A stretch of 64,000 nucleotides of DNA from Olivibacter jilunii (GTDB lineage Bacteria; Bacteroidota; Bacteroidia; Sphingobacteriales; Sphingobacteriaceae). Below the pieces are notes generated by a model. It saw nothing but the letters and a program-made list of their open reading frames with translations. It did no database searches and had not been told where the DNA came from. The stretch is taken from assembly GCF_900607235.1 (NCBI RefSeq), contig NZ_LR027852.1, positions 372,001-436,000 on the forward strand. The letters run 5' to 3'. Position numbers and translations under genes: made by a program. Of this stretch, positions 7,353 to 16,538 are shown piece after piece; position 1 is the first letter of the stretch; each line of letters opens with the position of its first letter.

Positions 7353-8602
7353 CTGCTTTTACGCATCACGATGCGTTTAACTAGATAAAGCAATAGCAAC
7401 GATATGCAACTAACACAGGCAACGACGATTCCTACATAATTGTATCCTGCCAATACACTATCTTTACCTGCCTGGCTTACCAACATGCCTGCGATGGTGG
7501 CGCCAACGCCACCTGCGATCTGCTGCAAGGAAGAGTTTATGCTCATAAAGGCACCGCGATCTTTCTGCTCAGGTACGGCACTAACAAGTGCGGTAGAGGG
7601 TACCATACGGCCTATTACGGTAGTAGTGATGAGCACGTTGAAGACAAGCACCACCCAAAATGGTGTGGGGCCAAGTTGCGTATAAAAGATACTCATGAAC
7701 ATCAGACCAATACTGGCGATCGCAAATAACTTGTATTTATCAATCCGGTCACTTAATTTTCCTAAAGCAGGCATCATCACCAGCGAAAAGCAGCCCGAAA
7801 CCATGAAAAGGACAGGAAGTTGTTCGTGCGAAATACCTAGATTATTAACTGCAAAAACAGTGGCGTAGGGCATCAGCATAAAGCCACCTATCGACAGCAG
7901 TGCCGTAGCTGCCATGCCAATACGATAATCTCCATTGGCAATTGTTCGGTAAAGGTGCACGAGTGAGTTTTCCTTGCTCTGCAAGGCAAGGTGTTCAGTA
8001 ACCGGCCGCAGCCAGCAGGCAATGGCAATAACGATAAGTATGGCCAATACGGAGATCATAAAGAAAGGCATTTCCCAGCCCCACCTATTTGCTATGAACA
8101 GGCCGATGGGAATACCCAACACTTGACTGGCACCGAAACCCATTTGTACAACTCCCATGACACGACCACGTTTCTCCAAGGTAAAAAGGTCCGTAATAAT
8201 AGCCATGGAAATGGCACCAATAACACCGCCAAATAAACCGGTAATAACACGCGCGGCTACTAAGGTGAAGAGTGTATTGGCTAAACCACAAAGGAGTGTT
8301 CCGATGACAAAACCAATGTAGAAAAACAGCAGTAGCTTTTTACGATCGTATTTATCAGCAAATCCTGCCGTGAGAAGGCCTGATGCGCCTGCGCTAAAAG
8401 CATAGGCCGAGACAGCCAGTGCAAAGGAATTGGCTCTAATGTCCATGGCTTTGATCAACATATCGCCTAGAGGCGACATGACCATAAAATCGAGTATAAT
8501 GGTGAACTGTGTAAAAGCCAGTATTAAGATTACCAATCGTTCGTAGGGTGTAAAGGGTGCTTTTTTTTCCGTTTGCATTTGTGCTAGCTTAGTATTTCGC
8601 AT
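7349..8602 (-). CDS. MFS efflux transporter
   Basis: A 417-aa major facilitator with about twelve hydrophobic segments. The loop 2-3 signature is GFADKYDRKKLLLFFYIG, with a related motif DRIDKYKLF in the second half, and a conserved RVITGLFGGVIGA helix. It resembles DHA1-type drug or arabinose-efflux exporters rather than sugar/H+ symporters. The start at 8602 overlaps the upstream small gene by 19 bp; an alternative ATG at 8578 would leave a 5-bp gap and lose eight polar residues, so the start is uncertain. It is the third gene of the TetR - HMA-like - MFS operon, so expression is probably under the TetR protein. Substrate unknown. Confidence 0.88.
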   Translation of the reverse strand: MRNTKLAQMQTEKKAPFTPYERLVILILAFTQFTIILDFMVMSPLGDMLIKAMDIRANSFALAVSAYAFSAGASGLLTAGFADKYDRKKLLLFFYIGFVIGTLLCGLANTLFTLVAARVITGLFGGVIGAISMAIITDLFTLEKRGRVMGVVQMGFGASQVLGIPIGLFIANRWGWEMPFFMISVLAILIVIAIACWLRPVTEHLALQSKENSLVHLYRTIANGDYRIGMAATALLSIGGFMLMPYATVFAVNNLGISHEQLPVLFMVSGCFSLVMMPALGKLSDRIDKYKLFAIASIGLMFMSIFYTQLGPTPFWVVLVFNVLITTTVIGRMVPSTALVSAVPEQKDRGAFMSINSSLQQIAGGVGATIAGMLVSQAGKDSVLAGYNYVGIVVACVSCISLLLLYLVKRIVMRKSS

Positions 8603-8823
8603 TCAAAACCACATCCATGTACCAACTCCATAATATCGTCGGAGGAAAGGGTAGGACTCACTACCCGTAAGACATAATCTTCGTCGCTTAAATCAACCGA
8701 CCAAGTTTCTATGGTTCCTAGCTGATCAAGCACTCGAGCAACTTTATGCTTGCAGTTGCTATCTTCAATGCTTGTTTTGAATATAAGTACGTGTTCAAAT
8801 TTTTGCATAATGATATCACTCAT
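8584..8823 (-). CDS. Small HMA-like (ferredoxin-fold) protein
   Basis: A 79-aa protein with the beta-alpha-beta pattern of heavy-metal-associated domains: HVLIFKTSI, a helix with HKVARVLDQLG, WSVDLSDEDYVLRVVS, and a last helix ending HGCGFECEIL. The metal-binding CxxC of copper chaperones is absent from the first loop (only DSNC remains), and a C-x4-type pair sits at the C-terminus instead, so metal binding is doubtful. ATG 8823 or 8808 could be the start. It lies 11 bp after the TetR gene and overlaps the transporter gene, so the three are co-transcribed. Its role is unknown; it may bind a ligand or assist the transporter. Confidence 0.7.
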   Translation of the reverse strand: MSDIIMQKFEHVLIFKTSIEDSNCKHKVARVLDQLGTIETWSVDLSDEDYVLRVVSPTLSSDDIMELVHGCGFECEILS

Positions 8824-8834
8824 ATTTGGGAAGT

Positions 8835-9425
8835 CTATTTTTTAAATGCCTTCACTACCAATTCAAAAGCTTGCCAGAGCATTTCCTCTTTTAAAGTAAA
8901 GGGACGACCGTTTAAACTTACACCATCATTATGGAATTTCACGAGCCCATATAAAGGACCAAAGGCGACCGACCAATAGACTTCCAGCGGAAGATTTGGA
9001 ATGTCTCCTCGATCGACAGCATGCTGAACGAAGGCGCCCAAAATAGGCTCGGCTTTCTCTGTGAAAGCTCCCATGAAACGGTTATAATACAAAGTACTTC
9101 TAATTTGTTCGAAAAATAAGCTAAGGGTCTGATTATTGAGCATTTGCCAATAGCGATTCGCCCATTGTGTCCTCAAGCCTTGCTCAAAAGGAGCGTCCGG
9201 ATCCAAGCCCCGTACAAGATCGTCGGCCATTGTCTCGCCCTGTTCCGCCGCTAGTCTGCTGATCAGATCATCTTTATCCTTATAGTAGATGTAAATAGTA
9301 GCGACAGAAATCTTACACTCCTTCGCCAGCTTATTTATACTAAAGTAATCCAATCCGCCCTTTCCGATCAGTTCTATTGCTTTTTGCTTTACCAGTTGCT
9401 CTTTTTCTATATCCCTATTTCTCAT
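8835..9425 (-). CDS. TetR-family transcriptional regulator
   Basis: A 196-aa TetR/AcrR repressor. The N-terminal HTH is clear: AIELIGKGGLDYFSINKLAKE then ISVATIYIYYKDKDDLISRL (about residues 17-62). The C-terminal ligand domain is helical and ends EEMLWQAFELVVKAFKK, like other repressors of efflux pumps in this phylum. It is first gene of an operon with the HMA-like protein and the MFS exporter. A palindrome centred on tgaatattca sits just upstream beside a TAnnTTTG element, consistent with autorepression. Confidence 0.92.
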   Translation of the reverse strand: MRNRDIEKEQLVKQKAIELIGKGGLDYFSINKLAKECKISVATIYIYYKDKDDLISRLAAEQGETMADDLVRGLDPDAPFEQGLRTQWANRYWQMLNNQTLSLFFEQIRSTLYYNRFMGAFTEKAEPILGAFVQHAVDRGDIPNLPLEVYWSVAFGPLYGLVKFHNDGVSLNGRPFTLKEEMLWQAFELVVKAFKK

Positions 9426-9444
9426 GTGGTATACATAATGGCTG

Positions 9445-9468
9445 CAAATATAAGTGAATATTCATTTA
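9445..9468 (-). promoter_or_regulatory. TetR promoter -7 element and overlapping palindromic operator
   Basis: On the minus strand TATATTTG (9452-9445) fits the Bacteroidota -7 consensus TAnnTTTG. Directly upstream, taagtgaatattcattta (9451-9468) is an 18-bp palindrome with a perfect 10-bp core and one mismatched pair outside it. Overlap of operator and promoter fits repression by the adjacent TetR protein. Confidence 0.6.
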
Positions 9469-9532
9469 TTTATAAATTTTATTTTGGTTGTTTTGAGATT
9501 AGGATAATGAAAGCAATAGACGGGATTGATGT

Positions 9533-9579
9533 AAAAAAGGGCAATACAGACCCATAAGGTCCGTATTGCCCTTTTTTTT
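9533..9579. terminator. Bidirectional terminator between susD and tetR
   Basis: The arms gggcaatacagacc (9539-9552) and ggtccgtattgccc (9558-9571) pair with a single mismatch around a 5-base loop. Six A residues precede and eight T residues follow, so it can terminate both strands. The relevant one is the minus-strand susCD message; the T-run overlaps the susD stop codon. Confidence 0.88.
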
Positions 9580-11254
9580 AATTATAGCCGGGGTTTTGAG
9601 GAAAACTGGATGATCCACCTTCTGTTCGATCTATCTGATCTTGTGGAATGGGGCGTAAAACATGATAGTCCTTGATGTTTTTTCCGCCGTCGGGGTTGTA
9701 AGCTTGTACCCGTGTTACCAATTGATGCGTTCTTACCAAATCATACCAGCGAAGTTGCTCACCCAGCAATTCTCTGCCACGTTCTTCCAGTATGAAATCA
9801 ATATTCAGGTCGGCGGCGGTAATTAGCATTGCTTGACGATGGGTTGCATCCTCGGCTTCATCCGTGCTATTGTACGCGGCCCTTGCTCGGACCATATTCA
9901 TGTAAGTAACCGCCTTATCCATGTCTCCACTGTACATAAAAGCTTCCGCCGCGATCAAGCAGGTTTCAGCAAGCCGAAATGCTAGAAAGTCGCGAGAGCC
10001 GAACTCATAATTAATATCCGGGCGTTGTGGATCTAAAAATTTAGTTAATGTCGGGTATAGTTTCTTGGTATACGACTGTGGCTCGATAACCATGAAGTTT
10101 TTCGAGGCCTTTACCACAGGATCCAGCTGGTAGCCTGGTAGCCAGATAGCGGTATCTCCCAAGGCGTAAGTTACTTGTTTCCCGTTTACATTATAGGTGC
10201 CTGGTTTACTGCAATAGAATACATCCTTAAAGCTTTTTTTATAGCGTGTGTCATTCACGCGATCGGCAAACAAAACATCAAGTGTGTAATTAGTTGGCAT
10301 AAAGCGTTTCCAAGGTTGCCCATCCTGTATATTCCTGTTCATTCCCGGTAAAACGTCATATTCCATGAGGAAATACCGGTGTGCGGAATTTCCTGTTCCG
10401 TCGGCGTCCGCATCTGCACCATTCGTGATGGCATTTTTAGTATATTGAACCGCCCATATGACTTCCTCATTTCGCTCGCCGGCTCCTTGCTCAAAAACAG
10501 CAGCAAAATCTTCCAGTAAGTGAAAATTATAGCCAGTAATTACTTGTTCAGCCAGGACGGCCGCATCTCGGTAATCACTGTCTTTTGCTGCTTCAGAGCT
10601 TGCTCGGGTAAGTAATACCCGAGCAAGCAAATGTTCGGCAGCGGGTTTTGTAGCTCGACCATAATCGGTTTGTTCGGCCGGCAGATTTTGAATAGCAGCT
10701 CTTAGATCATCTTCTATCAATTGATAAATATCAGTGAGCGGAGCACGTGATGCCGTTGTTGTTGCTTCTTTCGTTTCGCTGGTTGTAAGATGGACGGAAC
10801 CGTACTGTTGCACCAATGTGAAATAATAGTAGGCCCTGAGAAATTGTGCTTCACTCCTGCGGATATTACGTTGTTCTTCCGGCATATCCGCAACATCGGG
10901 GGCGCGATCAATTACGGCATTACAGGTATTGATACCGACATATAAATTGTTCCATAAGTCGCGCACGTAGGTCGTACGGGGGTCAAATTGGGATGTATAC
11001 TCATTGATGAATTTGTAAGAGCCGTCAGAACCCATCGTATAGGTATCCGTTCCGAAAACAGTCATTGTCATGCCCAGCTCATTAGCGTGGAAAGTCCGAA
11101 GGGTAGAATAAGCCGCTTTAACGCCGTCTTCAAGCCCTTCGGGTGTTGAAAGGTATTCATCGCTAACTTGCGAACGGATTTCCTCATCCAGCATGCGCTT
11201 GCAAGAGGTACATAGGGCAAGCGTCAATATAGATAGCATTAATATTGTTCTCAT
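9578..11254 (-). CDS. SusD/RagB-family outer-membrane lipoprotein
   Basis: A 558-aa SusD-family glycan- or nutrient-binding lipoprotein. The lipobox LCTSC puts the lipidated cysteine at C18. Typical SusD features follow: an N-terminal SVSDEYLSTPEGLEDG-like segment, TPR helices around ARAYYYFTLVQQYG (read here as LRAYYYFTLVQQYG), and a C-terminal FILEERGRELLGEQLRWYDLVR motif shared by nearly all RagB/SusD proteins. It lies 4 bp after its susC partner. No enzyme gene is attached, so the substrate is not predictable. It sits on the outer face of the outer membrane as the lid of the SusC porin. Confidence 0.95.
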   Translation of the reverse strand: MRTILMLSILTLALCTSCKRMLDEEIRSQVSDEYLSTPEGLEDGVKAAYSTLRTFHANELGMTMTVFGTDTYTMGSDGSYKFINEYTSQFDPRTTYVRDLWNNLYVGINTCNAVIDRAPDVADMPEEQRNIRRSEAQFLRAYYYFTLVQQYGSVHLTTSETKEATTTASRAPLTDIYQLIEDDLRAAIQNLPAEQTDYGRATKPAAEHLLARVLLTRASSEAAKDSDYRDAAVLAEQVITGYNFHLLEDFAAVFEQGAGERNEEVIWAVQYTKNAITNGADADADGTGNSAHRYFLMEYDVLPGMNRNIQDGQPWKRFMPTNYTLDVLFADRVNDTRYKKSFKDVFYCSKPGTYNVNGKQVTYALGDTAIWLPGYQLDPVVKASKNFMVIEPQSYTKKLYPTLTKFLDPQRPDINYEFGSRDFLAFRLAETCLIAAEAFMYSGDMDKAVTYMNMVRARAAYNSTDEAEDATHRQAMLITAADLNIDFILEERGRELLGEQLRWYDLVRTHQLVTRVQAYNPDGGKNIKDYHVLRPIPQDQIDRTEGGSSSFPQNPGYN

Positions 11255-11258
11255 GTTG

Positions 11259-14200
11259 TTAAAATTTAACGTTTAAACCAAAAAGCCAAGTACGAGTAGG
11301 GGGGGTGTCAACAGGCAACTCTTCTTCATCTGAATTAAAATCGATTCCTTCCGGATCAACCCCTTGATGTTTATTGATATAAGAAGAGAAAATCAAAGGT
11401 TGCTGAGCACTTACATAAAGGCGAAGTGATTCGGCACCAATTTTAGACGCCCAGCTTTTTGGAAAGTTATAACCAAGATTGATATTCCTTATTTTAAGGA
11501 ATGAACCACTAAAGTAGGCCATACTAGTATTATAAACGGGCCGCTCTTGGTTTTGGTTGGGCCTTGGATAAGCATTTGTCGGATTATTGGGCGTCCAATA
11601 ATCTACGTTTAAGTTGTTATACCTGCCAAACAACGTGTTATGTACTTCATGAAAGGTACTATAGATCATATTACCTAAATTAAAATAAAGGAAGACGGAT
11701 AGATCAAAACCGTGGTAGGCGAAACGATTGGTCAAACCGCCTGTAAGCGTGGGTCTATTATTCCCTAAGATAATACGGTCTGAATCATTGATCACGCCAT
11801 CCCCATTTTGATCCTTGACTTTAATCTCTCCCGGTACCCTTCCGTATTGGGCGGCCTCATCCACTTCATTGCTTTGCCAAATGCCAATTTTTTCAAAATC
11901 ATAATAAACTTGTATAGGATGGCCAATAAACCAACGGTTTCCAACATCATCTTGCTTCCCCCCGTACAGTTCGGTGATACTTTCTTTATTCGTAGCGAAG
12001 TTCAGGTCGGTGTTCCAGCTAAAACCTTTCTCATCCTTGGGTTTGATGTTCACGGAAGATATACTAAATTCGAAACCGGTGTTTTTTGTTGACCCGACAT
12101 TTTCCATAATGGATCCATAGCCGGATGTAAAGGGAAGCTGTCTTTCCATCAATAGATCACGCGTCTGCTGCGTATAGAATTCAGCTGCTCCGGTGATACG
12201 GCCACCCAGCACGGCATAATCTAAACCAATATTGAACTGACGGGTGGTCTCCCATTTCAAGTTGTCATTTCTCAATTGGTTTGGTCTGAAACCAAAACCG
12301 GCCGTCTCATCAAAAGCGTAAGTCGTCCGTTGCAAGAGCCCTTGTGTTCCATACGGATCTATACCTGTATTACCTGTTTCGCCATAGGAAGTCCTAAGTT
12401 TTAGTAAATCGAAAACGTTATTACCTTCCATGAAGGACTCATTGCTTATTGTCCAACCCAAAGCGACAGAAGGGAAGAAACCGTAACGGTGATTTCTTCC
12501 GAAACGAGACGACCCATCTATACGAGCGGTTACAGTGGCCAAAAATCGATCATCGAATATATAATTGACGCGTCCCATGTAGGATACAATGTCCCAGCGT
12601 TGGAAATCACTTCCCGTACCCAAGATTTCTTCCGCTGCACCGAAATTAAAATATTGCATTTCCTCCACCGGAATACCTCTTACACTGATATCGGTTGCTT
12701 CGAATTGCCGATGTTGCAAGCCAAATAAGCCTGTAAGTTCCAGTGCGTGTTTTTCGGCAAATGTTTTATTGTATTTCAAAATGTTCTCCAGCGTATAGTT
12801 GAAAACCAGGTCCTCATTTCCTTGTGCGGCAGCAGTACCTCCCAGACGGGCATTCGTATACCTTCCTTGAAAATCGCCAACCCGATTTTGAATAAGATCC
12901 GGGCCAAAGTTCAAACGGAAAGTAAGTCCTTCAGCTAAGGTTGCTTCTCCGTAAATGCTGCTAAAAAGACGCATGCGTTTGTTTTTGTTGAGTAGGGCCC
13001 CCGGTACCAATTCACTCAAAGGATTACTCCGTAATCCATCTGTTGTTGGCCGAAAGATCAGGTTGCCTTGATCATCATAGGGAACACCTAAGGGGTTTTC
13101 CAGTAACGCATCGTCATACGGATTTAAATCTTGTCCGTTGGTAATACTGTAGTTACCGAGCATCGAAGTACCAATACGTATCCTATCACTGATCTGGTGA
13201 TCTAAGTTCACCCGCATCGCATAGCGGTTAAAATCTTGTATAGGTATAATTCCCTTGTCTTTCATGTAATTGAAGCTGACATTGAAGCGCGTCTTCTCCG
13301 AGCCTCCTAGAATACTTAAGGAATGATTCATGCTATGGCCTGTCTGCAACATGAGATCTTGATAATCGGTGCTCCGTCCCTGTGCAATAGACGCCAGCTC
13401 CACGGCGTCGAATAAACCGGGCGTATTTTGATCGGCGTTTGGATCACTGTCATCGTAGTTACCTGTTGCCCGTCGTGATTCTCTTTTAAATTCAGCAAAC
13501 TGTTCGCCGTTCATCATGTCGATCTGCTTATACGCACTGGAAAAGCCAAACCAATTATCGTAGCTTACTGTCGTTTTTCCCACTGTTCCCCGCTTTGTGG
13601 TTATAATTACCACACCATTGGCTCCCCGGGAACCGTAGATAGCAGTAGCAGAGGCATCCTTTAGCACTTCCATCGAAGCGATATCCTGGGGTGGAATATC
13701 CTCCAAACCTCCGGTAATGGGAATTCCATCGATGACATATAGCGGATCGTTACCGGCAGAAAATGAACGGTTTCCGCGGATACGAACCGTAGCAGCACCC
13801 CCAGGCTTATTGTTTGTATTGGTTACAAAAACACCTGCAGCCCTTCCTTGCAAAGCCTGTGACGGTTGTGTTACGGGCACTTCGGCAATGGACTGTGCAC
13901 TGACTGAAGACACCGCTCCGGTTACGTCCTGTTTTCGTTGGCTACCATATCCAACTACGACCACTTCGTCCAAGGCTGTGTCGTCATCTGGCTTGAGTGT
14001 AATTATAATTTGTTCTGCTTGTCCCTCCCGAAGCATTTGTTCTGTCGGTTCATAACCTATAAAGGAGACCACCAATACATCAGACGCTGCACTGGATTGG
14101 ATAACAAATGCACCGTTTTCATTCGTAGAGACTTTTTTGGTACTTCCTTTGATGGCAACAGTAGCGCCTGGAAGCGGTTTCTTGTTTTCATCGAGCACAC

Positions 14201-14357
14201 GGCCCTTAATTTCCCGTTCTTGGAAGTCTTTCGAAAGGGCGAGTATTTCCGATGTTTTGGCTACTGTGATCGAACTTGGCAGTAACCACGGGGAATACAG
14301 CAGAGACATGAGTAAAACTCCCCGCCTCAGTTGTGTTTTAGCTAAACTGTTTTTCAT
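11259..14357 (-). CDS. SusC/RagA-family TonB-linked outer-membrane transporter
   Basis: A 1032-aa TonB-dependent porin. After a signal sequence (about residues 1-33) comes a carboxypeptidase-regulatory-like beta-sandwich (IKGRVLDENKKPLPGATV, about 50-130), the SusC signature DEVVVVGYGSQRKQDVTGAV, a plug domain with GVFVTNTNNKPGG and the highly conserved LKDASATAIYGSRGANGVVI, then a 22-strand barrel ending in an aromatic residue (GLNVKF). It pairs with the SusD at 9578. The 542-bp upstream region carries a LacI-type palindrome and no clear TAnnTTTG element. Confidence 0.95.
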   Translation of the reverse strand: MKNSLAKTQLRRGVLLMSLLYSPWLLPSSITVAKTSEILALSKDFQEREIKGRVLDENKKPLPGATVAIKGSTKKVSTNENGAFVIQSSAASDVLVVSFIGYEPTEQMLREGQAEQIIITLKPDDDTALDEVVVVGYGSQRKQDVTGAVSSVSAQSIAEVPVTQPSQALQGRAAGVFVTNTNNKPGGAATVRIRGNRSFSAGNDPLYVIDGIPITGGLEDIPPQDIASMEVLKDASATAIYGSRGANGVVIITTKRGTVGKTTVSYDNWFGFSSAYKQIDMMNGEQFAEFKRESRRATGNYDDSDPNADQNTPGLFDAVELASIAQGRSTDYQDLMLQTGHSMNHSLSILGGSEKTRFNVSFNYMKDKGIIPIQDFNRYAMRVNLDHQISDRIRIGTSMLGNYSITNGQDLNPYDDALLENPLGVPYDDQGNLIFRPTTDGLRSNPLSELVPGALLNKNKRMRLFSSIYGEATLAEGLTFRLNFGPDLIQNRVGDFQGRYTNARLGGTAAAQGNEDLVFNYTLENILKYNKTFAEKHALELTGLFGLQHRQFEATDISVRGIPVEEMQYFNFGAAEEILGTGSDFQRWDIVSYMGRVNYIFDDRFLATVTARIDGSSRFGRNHRYGFFPSVALGWTISNESFMEGNNVFDLLKLRTSYGETGNTGIDPYGTQGLLQRTTYAFDETAGFGFRPNQLRNDNLKWETTRQFNIGLDYAVLGGRITGAAEFYTQQTRDLLMERQLPFTSGYGSIMENVGSTKNTGFEFSISSVNIKPKDEKGFSWNTDLNFATNKESITELYGGKQDDVGNRWFIGHPIQVYYDFEKIGIWQSNEVDEAAQYGRVPGEIKVKDQNGDGVINDSDRIILGNNRPTLTGGLTNRFAYHGFDLSVFLYFNLGNMIYSTFHEVHNTLFGRYNNLNVDYWTPNNPTNAYPRPNQNQERPVYNTSMAYFSGSFLKIRNINLGYNFPKSWASKIGAESLRLYVSAQQPLIFSSYINKHQGVDPEGIDFNSDEEELPVDTPPTRTWLFGLNVKF

Positions 14358-14749
14358 TGAATCATTTGTTTTTGTTTATAATCGTTTGGCTTCTTCAGTT
14401 GCCTGACAGGCATAGCAATACAGCCAGGTGATCGAATAACCTTTACATGTGCACTATTTAGAGAATAAACTCCTCGGAAAGAAACTTAACTCTTCTGTGA
14501 TCGGTTCTATAACAGGTAAGACCTGTTAGCGTGGTTCTTTGGAGTGATATCGAACAATACAGAGCAAGATACATCTTCAATAATCGATTCAACGACTTTA
14601 CGGCTCATAATTAATCTATTTAAGTTACATTTAAGATTGGTAGTAATCAGTTATAATCCGAGCGAAGCCTGGCTTCATCAGAACTACTTATTGATAATCA
14701 ACGGCAAAATACGGTGAATATGTTTTGAATGAAGGGCAAAACGGCCTGT

Positions 14750-14777
14750 TTTTTTACGATAACGTTATCGTAAAAAA
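14750..14777. promoter_or_regulatory. Perfect 28-bp palindrome, LacI-type operator candidate
   Basis: The half ttttttacgataac (14750-14763) is followed without spacer by its exact complement. The centre AACGTT with flanking symmetric bases is the pattern of LacI/GalR-family operators, which have a central CpG. It lies 393 bp upstream of the susC start. No LacI-family gene is in the window, so the regulator would be elsewhere. With no loop it is not a good RNA hairpin. Confidence 0.6.
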
Positions 14778-14854
14778 TAAGCAGATAAAAAGTAGCGGTT
14801 TAAATGAATGCCCTGGCAAGAAGTAAAAAACCAGGTAGGTTGAAGGCTATAATT

Positions 14855-14893
14855 TATCTTCCGGATCTAACAAAAAGTTAGATCCGGAAGATA
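14855..14893 (-). terminator. Strong 17-bp hairpin at 3' end of SPFH cluster
   Basis: The arms tatcttccggatctaac (14855-14871) and exact complement (14877-14893) flank an aaaaa loop. It lies 6 bp past the stop of the last cluster gene. The following minus-strand tract (aattata) is only weakly U-rich, so it may stabilise the 3' end as much as terminate. Confidence 0.65.
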
Positions 14894-14899
14894 GAAGTT

Positions 14900-15673
14900 C
14901 TAGAACTTAATGTCGTCTACAATGCCGTTTGCGCCTGATTCACTCGAAAATCGTTCACTGTATTCCTTCTTTTTTTGGTCTTGATAATCTATCATTTGAG
15001 CCATAATATTAAAATCGTTCATCCATTGTGTACCTGCACTGTTAACTTGTGATACCGTTAGACCGAGTTCATCAATGAGCCATTGGGCACCGTCTATTCC
15101 ATTGTCGTAGGCTGCCTGCATAGCCCCTTGAATTTCAAAAAAATAATACTTGTCCGTTTCCAGACGTTGAAGATTAGCCTTCGCAGTTTCTGATTCCACT
15201 TGTGTAGCGGGCGCGTTATCAGGCTGAAGTACGCCAAGTTTCTCATGTTCTTTTACCATACCAAAATATTTGGAATAAACACTAACTACGTTAAAGGATT
15301 TGTCATCTCGCATCCGATTATTCCAAGTGACTTGTGCCTCATCCCACATGGGTCTTTCTATGCCAAGGGCACGACAAATCTGTTCTTCGGTACAACCCTC
15401 TCCGAGCTTTGCGGCACCTACGGCATAGTCGAATATCGTAACGCCATGCACGGGTTGTAGTTGCGGATCATTCGGGTCTTCTGTTGCGGTGTTCATGGTT
15501 GAATAACCCGCCGAAGCCGCGCCTGTGTCAAAAGCTTTCTGATAATTGCCTTGCATATACGCATCAAACAAGTCTTTGTTATTATTGGTGTTTGAATTTT
15601 GCTGTTCTGTCACCGCTTTCTTCGCCATATCTTCCAGATTGTCGGTGAGTCCTTTGAAAAGTTTCTTAAACAT
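14900..15673 (-). CDS. Uncharacterised protein of SPFH cluster (257 aa)
   Basis: I do not recognise this family with certainty. The 257-aa protein has no signal peptide or membrane segment. An amphipathic lysine-rich N-terminus (MFKKLFKGLTDNLEDMAKKA) might touch membranes, followed by an Asn/Thr-rich linker (about 23-33), a segment DLFDAYMQGNYQKAFD, then HGVTIFDYAVGAAKLGEG and a helical C-terminal half with many Trp/Asp positions (MWDEAQVTWNNRM; GTQWMNDFNIMAQMIDYQDQ). It reads like a soluble helical protein. It is last of four same-strand genes behind the SPFH gene, 44 bp after the preceding one, so a role in the same membrane-stress process is inferred only from context. Confidence 0.75.
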   Translation of the reverse strand: MFKKLFKGLTDNLEDMAKKAVTEQQNSNTNNNKDLFDAYMQGNYQKAFDTGAASAGYSTMNTATEDPNDPQLQPVHGVTIFDYAVGAAKLGEGCTEEQICRALGIERPMWDEAQVTWNNRMRDDKSFNVVSVYSKYFGMVKEHEKLGVLQPDNAPATQVESETAKANLQRLETDKYYFFEIQGAMQAAYDNGIDGAQWLIDELGLTVSQVNSAGTQWMNDFNIMAQMIDYQDQKKKEYSERFSSESGANGIVDDIKF

Positions 15674-15717
15674 GGTTATTGAATTTTGATAATTAAAAAT
15701 TGTTTGATTATCTACTG

Positions 15718-16530
15718 TTATCTAAATTGCTCGAAGCGCTCATAATCGCTTAATAGGCGATCATAAAAATTCTGATGTTGAGCAGTTAGGCCGGGTAGTA
15801 TACGATTCATTTCATCTATAAGCGCCTGAAGATATAGTTGATACTTCTCTTTGGCGCTGTCTGTACCAAATGCACGACGATGCTCTTGATAACGCTCATA
15901 GAGCTCATTGCAACGCAGCTCAGCTAATGGGCGCGCTAAATGTTCCACCAAACGAACTTGGGTGCCTGGATCAAAGGTGTTTTGTGTTCGACAATAGGGG
16001 CAAGCGATATAGGTTGCTGTAAAATAGAATGTTGAAATTTCCAATTTACCTCCGCATTGTTTGCAATGAAAATGATCTTTATAATGTGTATATGTTTTCA
16101 TGATATCAGCATACTCTTTTTCCAGATCGCGTTCGCTTATCTGGTCAAAGGCGGAAGTCATCATGTTCAGAACGCCAACGTGCCAGTCGTTAAAAATCTG
16201 GGAGATTTTGACCAATTCCATAGTTGACACTTTGGGTATAACCTCCTCTTGATAGGTATTAGACCCTTTTTGTATAATGGCGGTGAATTGGGCTATCATA
16301 CCCGCCTTAAATTGTAAAAAGCTTCTTTTAAAAGGATCTTTGTCTGCATCAGCAATGCGTTGTCCGGATACCTGTATTTCCGAATGCATTTCTTCTGCTC
16401 TTTGGTATAGTTTACCCAAAAATGTTTGTAACCTTTGAACTAAGGATGTGTCGGCGTCAACGTCATTTGCGGTATTTGTGTTGGTAGTACTACTTTTGTT
16501 CTTTTTATAAAGATTGAAAAAGTTCATCAC
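15718..16530 (-). CDS. Zinc-ribbon protein of SPFH cluster (270 aa)
   Basis: A 270-aa soluble protein, family not recognised. The N-terminal 140 residues are predicted helical with coiled-coil character (VQRLQTFLGKLYQRAEEMHSE and on). A central zinc ribbon has CKQC (C156, C159) and CPYC (C177, C180), and a helical C-terminal part contains LARPLAELRCNELYERYQEHR. A helical bundle plus zinc ribbon beside an SPFH gene recalls the B. subtilis ydjFGHI locus, where a zinc-ribbon protein works with the SPFH protein YdjI; that parallel is an inference. It begins 8 bp after the stop of the small zinc-ribbon gene, so they are co-transcribed. Confidence 0.75.
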   Translation of the reverse strand: MMNFFNLYKKNKSSTTNTNTANDVDADTSLVQRLQTFLGKLYQRAEEMHSEIQVSGQRIADADKDPFKRSFLQFKAGMIAQFTAIIQKGSNTYQEEVIPKVSTMELVKISQIFNDWHVGVLNMMTSAFDQISERDLEKEYADIMKTYTHYKDHFHCKQCGGKLEISTFYFTATYIACPYCRTQNTFDPGTQVRLVEHLARPLAELRCNELYERYQEHRRAFGTDSAKEKYQLYLQALIDEMNRILPGLTAQHQNFYDRLLSDYERFEQFR

Positions 16531-16538
16531 AGTCTTGT

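Larger units (their letters stand above)
14358..14899. other. Intergenic region upstream of susC, no gene seen
   Basis: No convincing coding frame. It holds an inverted repeat taacaggt-aag-acctgtta (14510-14528), the 28-bp palindrome at 14750-14777 and the hairpin at 14855-14893, listed separately. I did not find TAnnTTTG on the minus strand here. Confidence 0.7.

Noticed and set aside
13717-14285. Long plus-strand frames antisense to susC
   Set aside because: Shadow frames of conserved SusC coding; Cys/Ser-rich and without domain resemblance.
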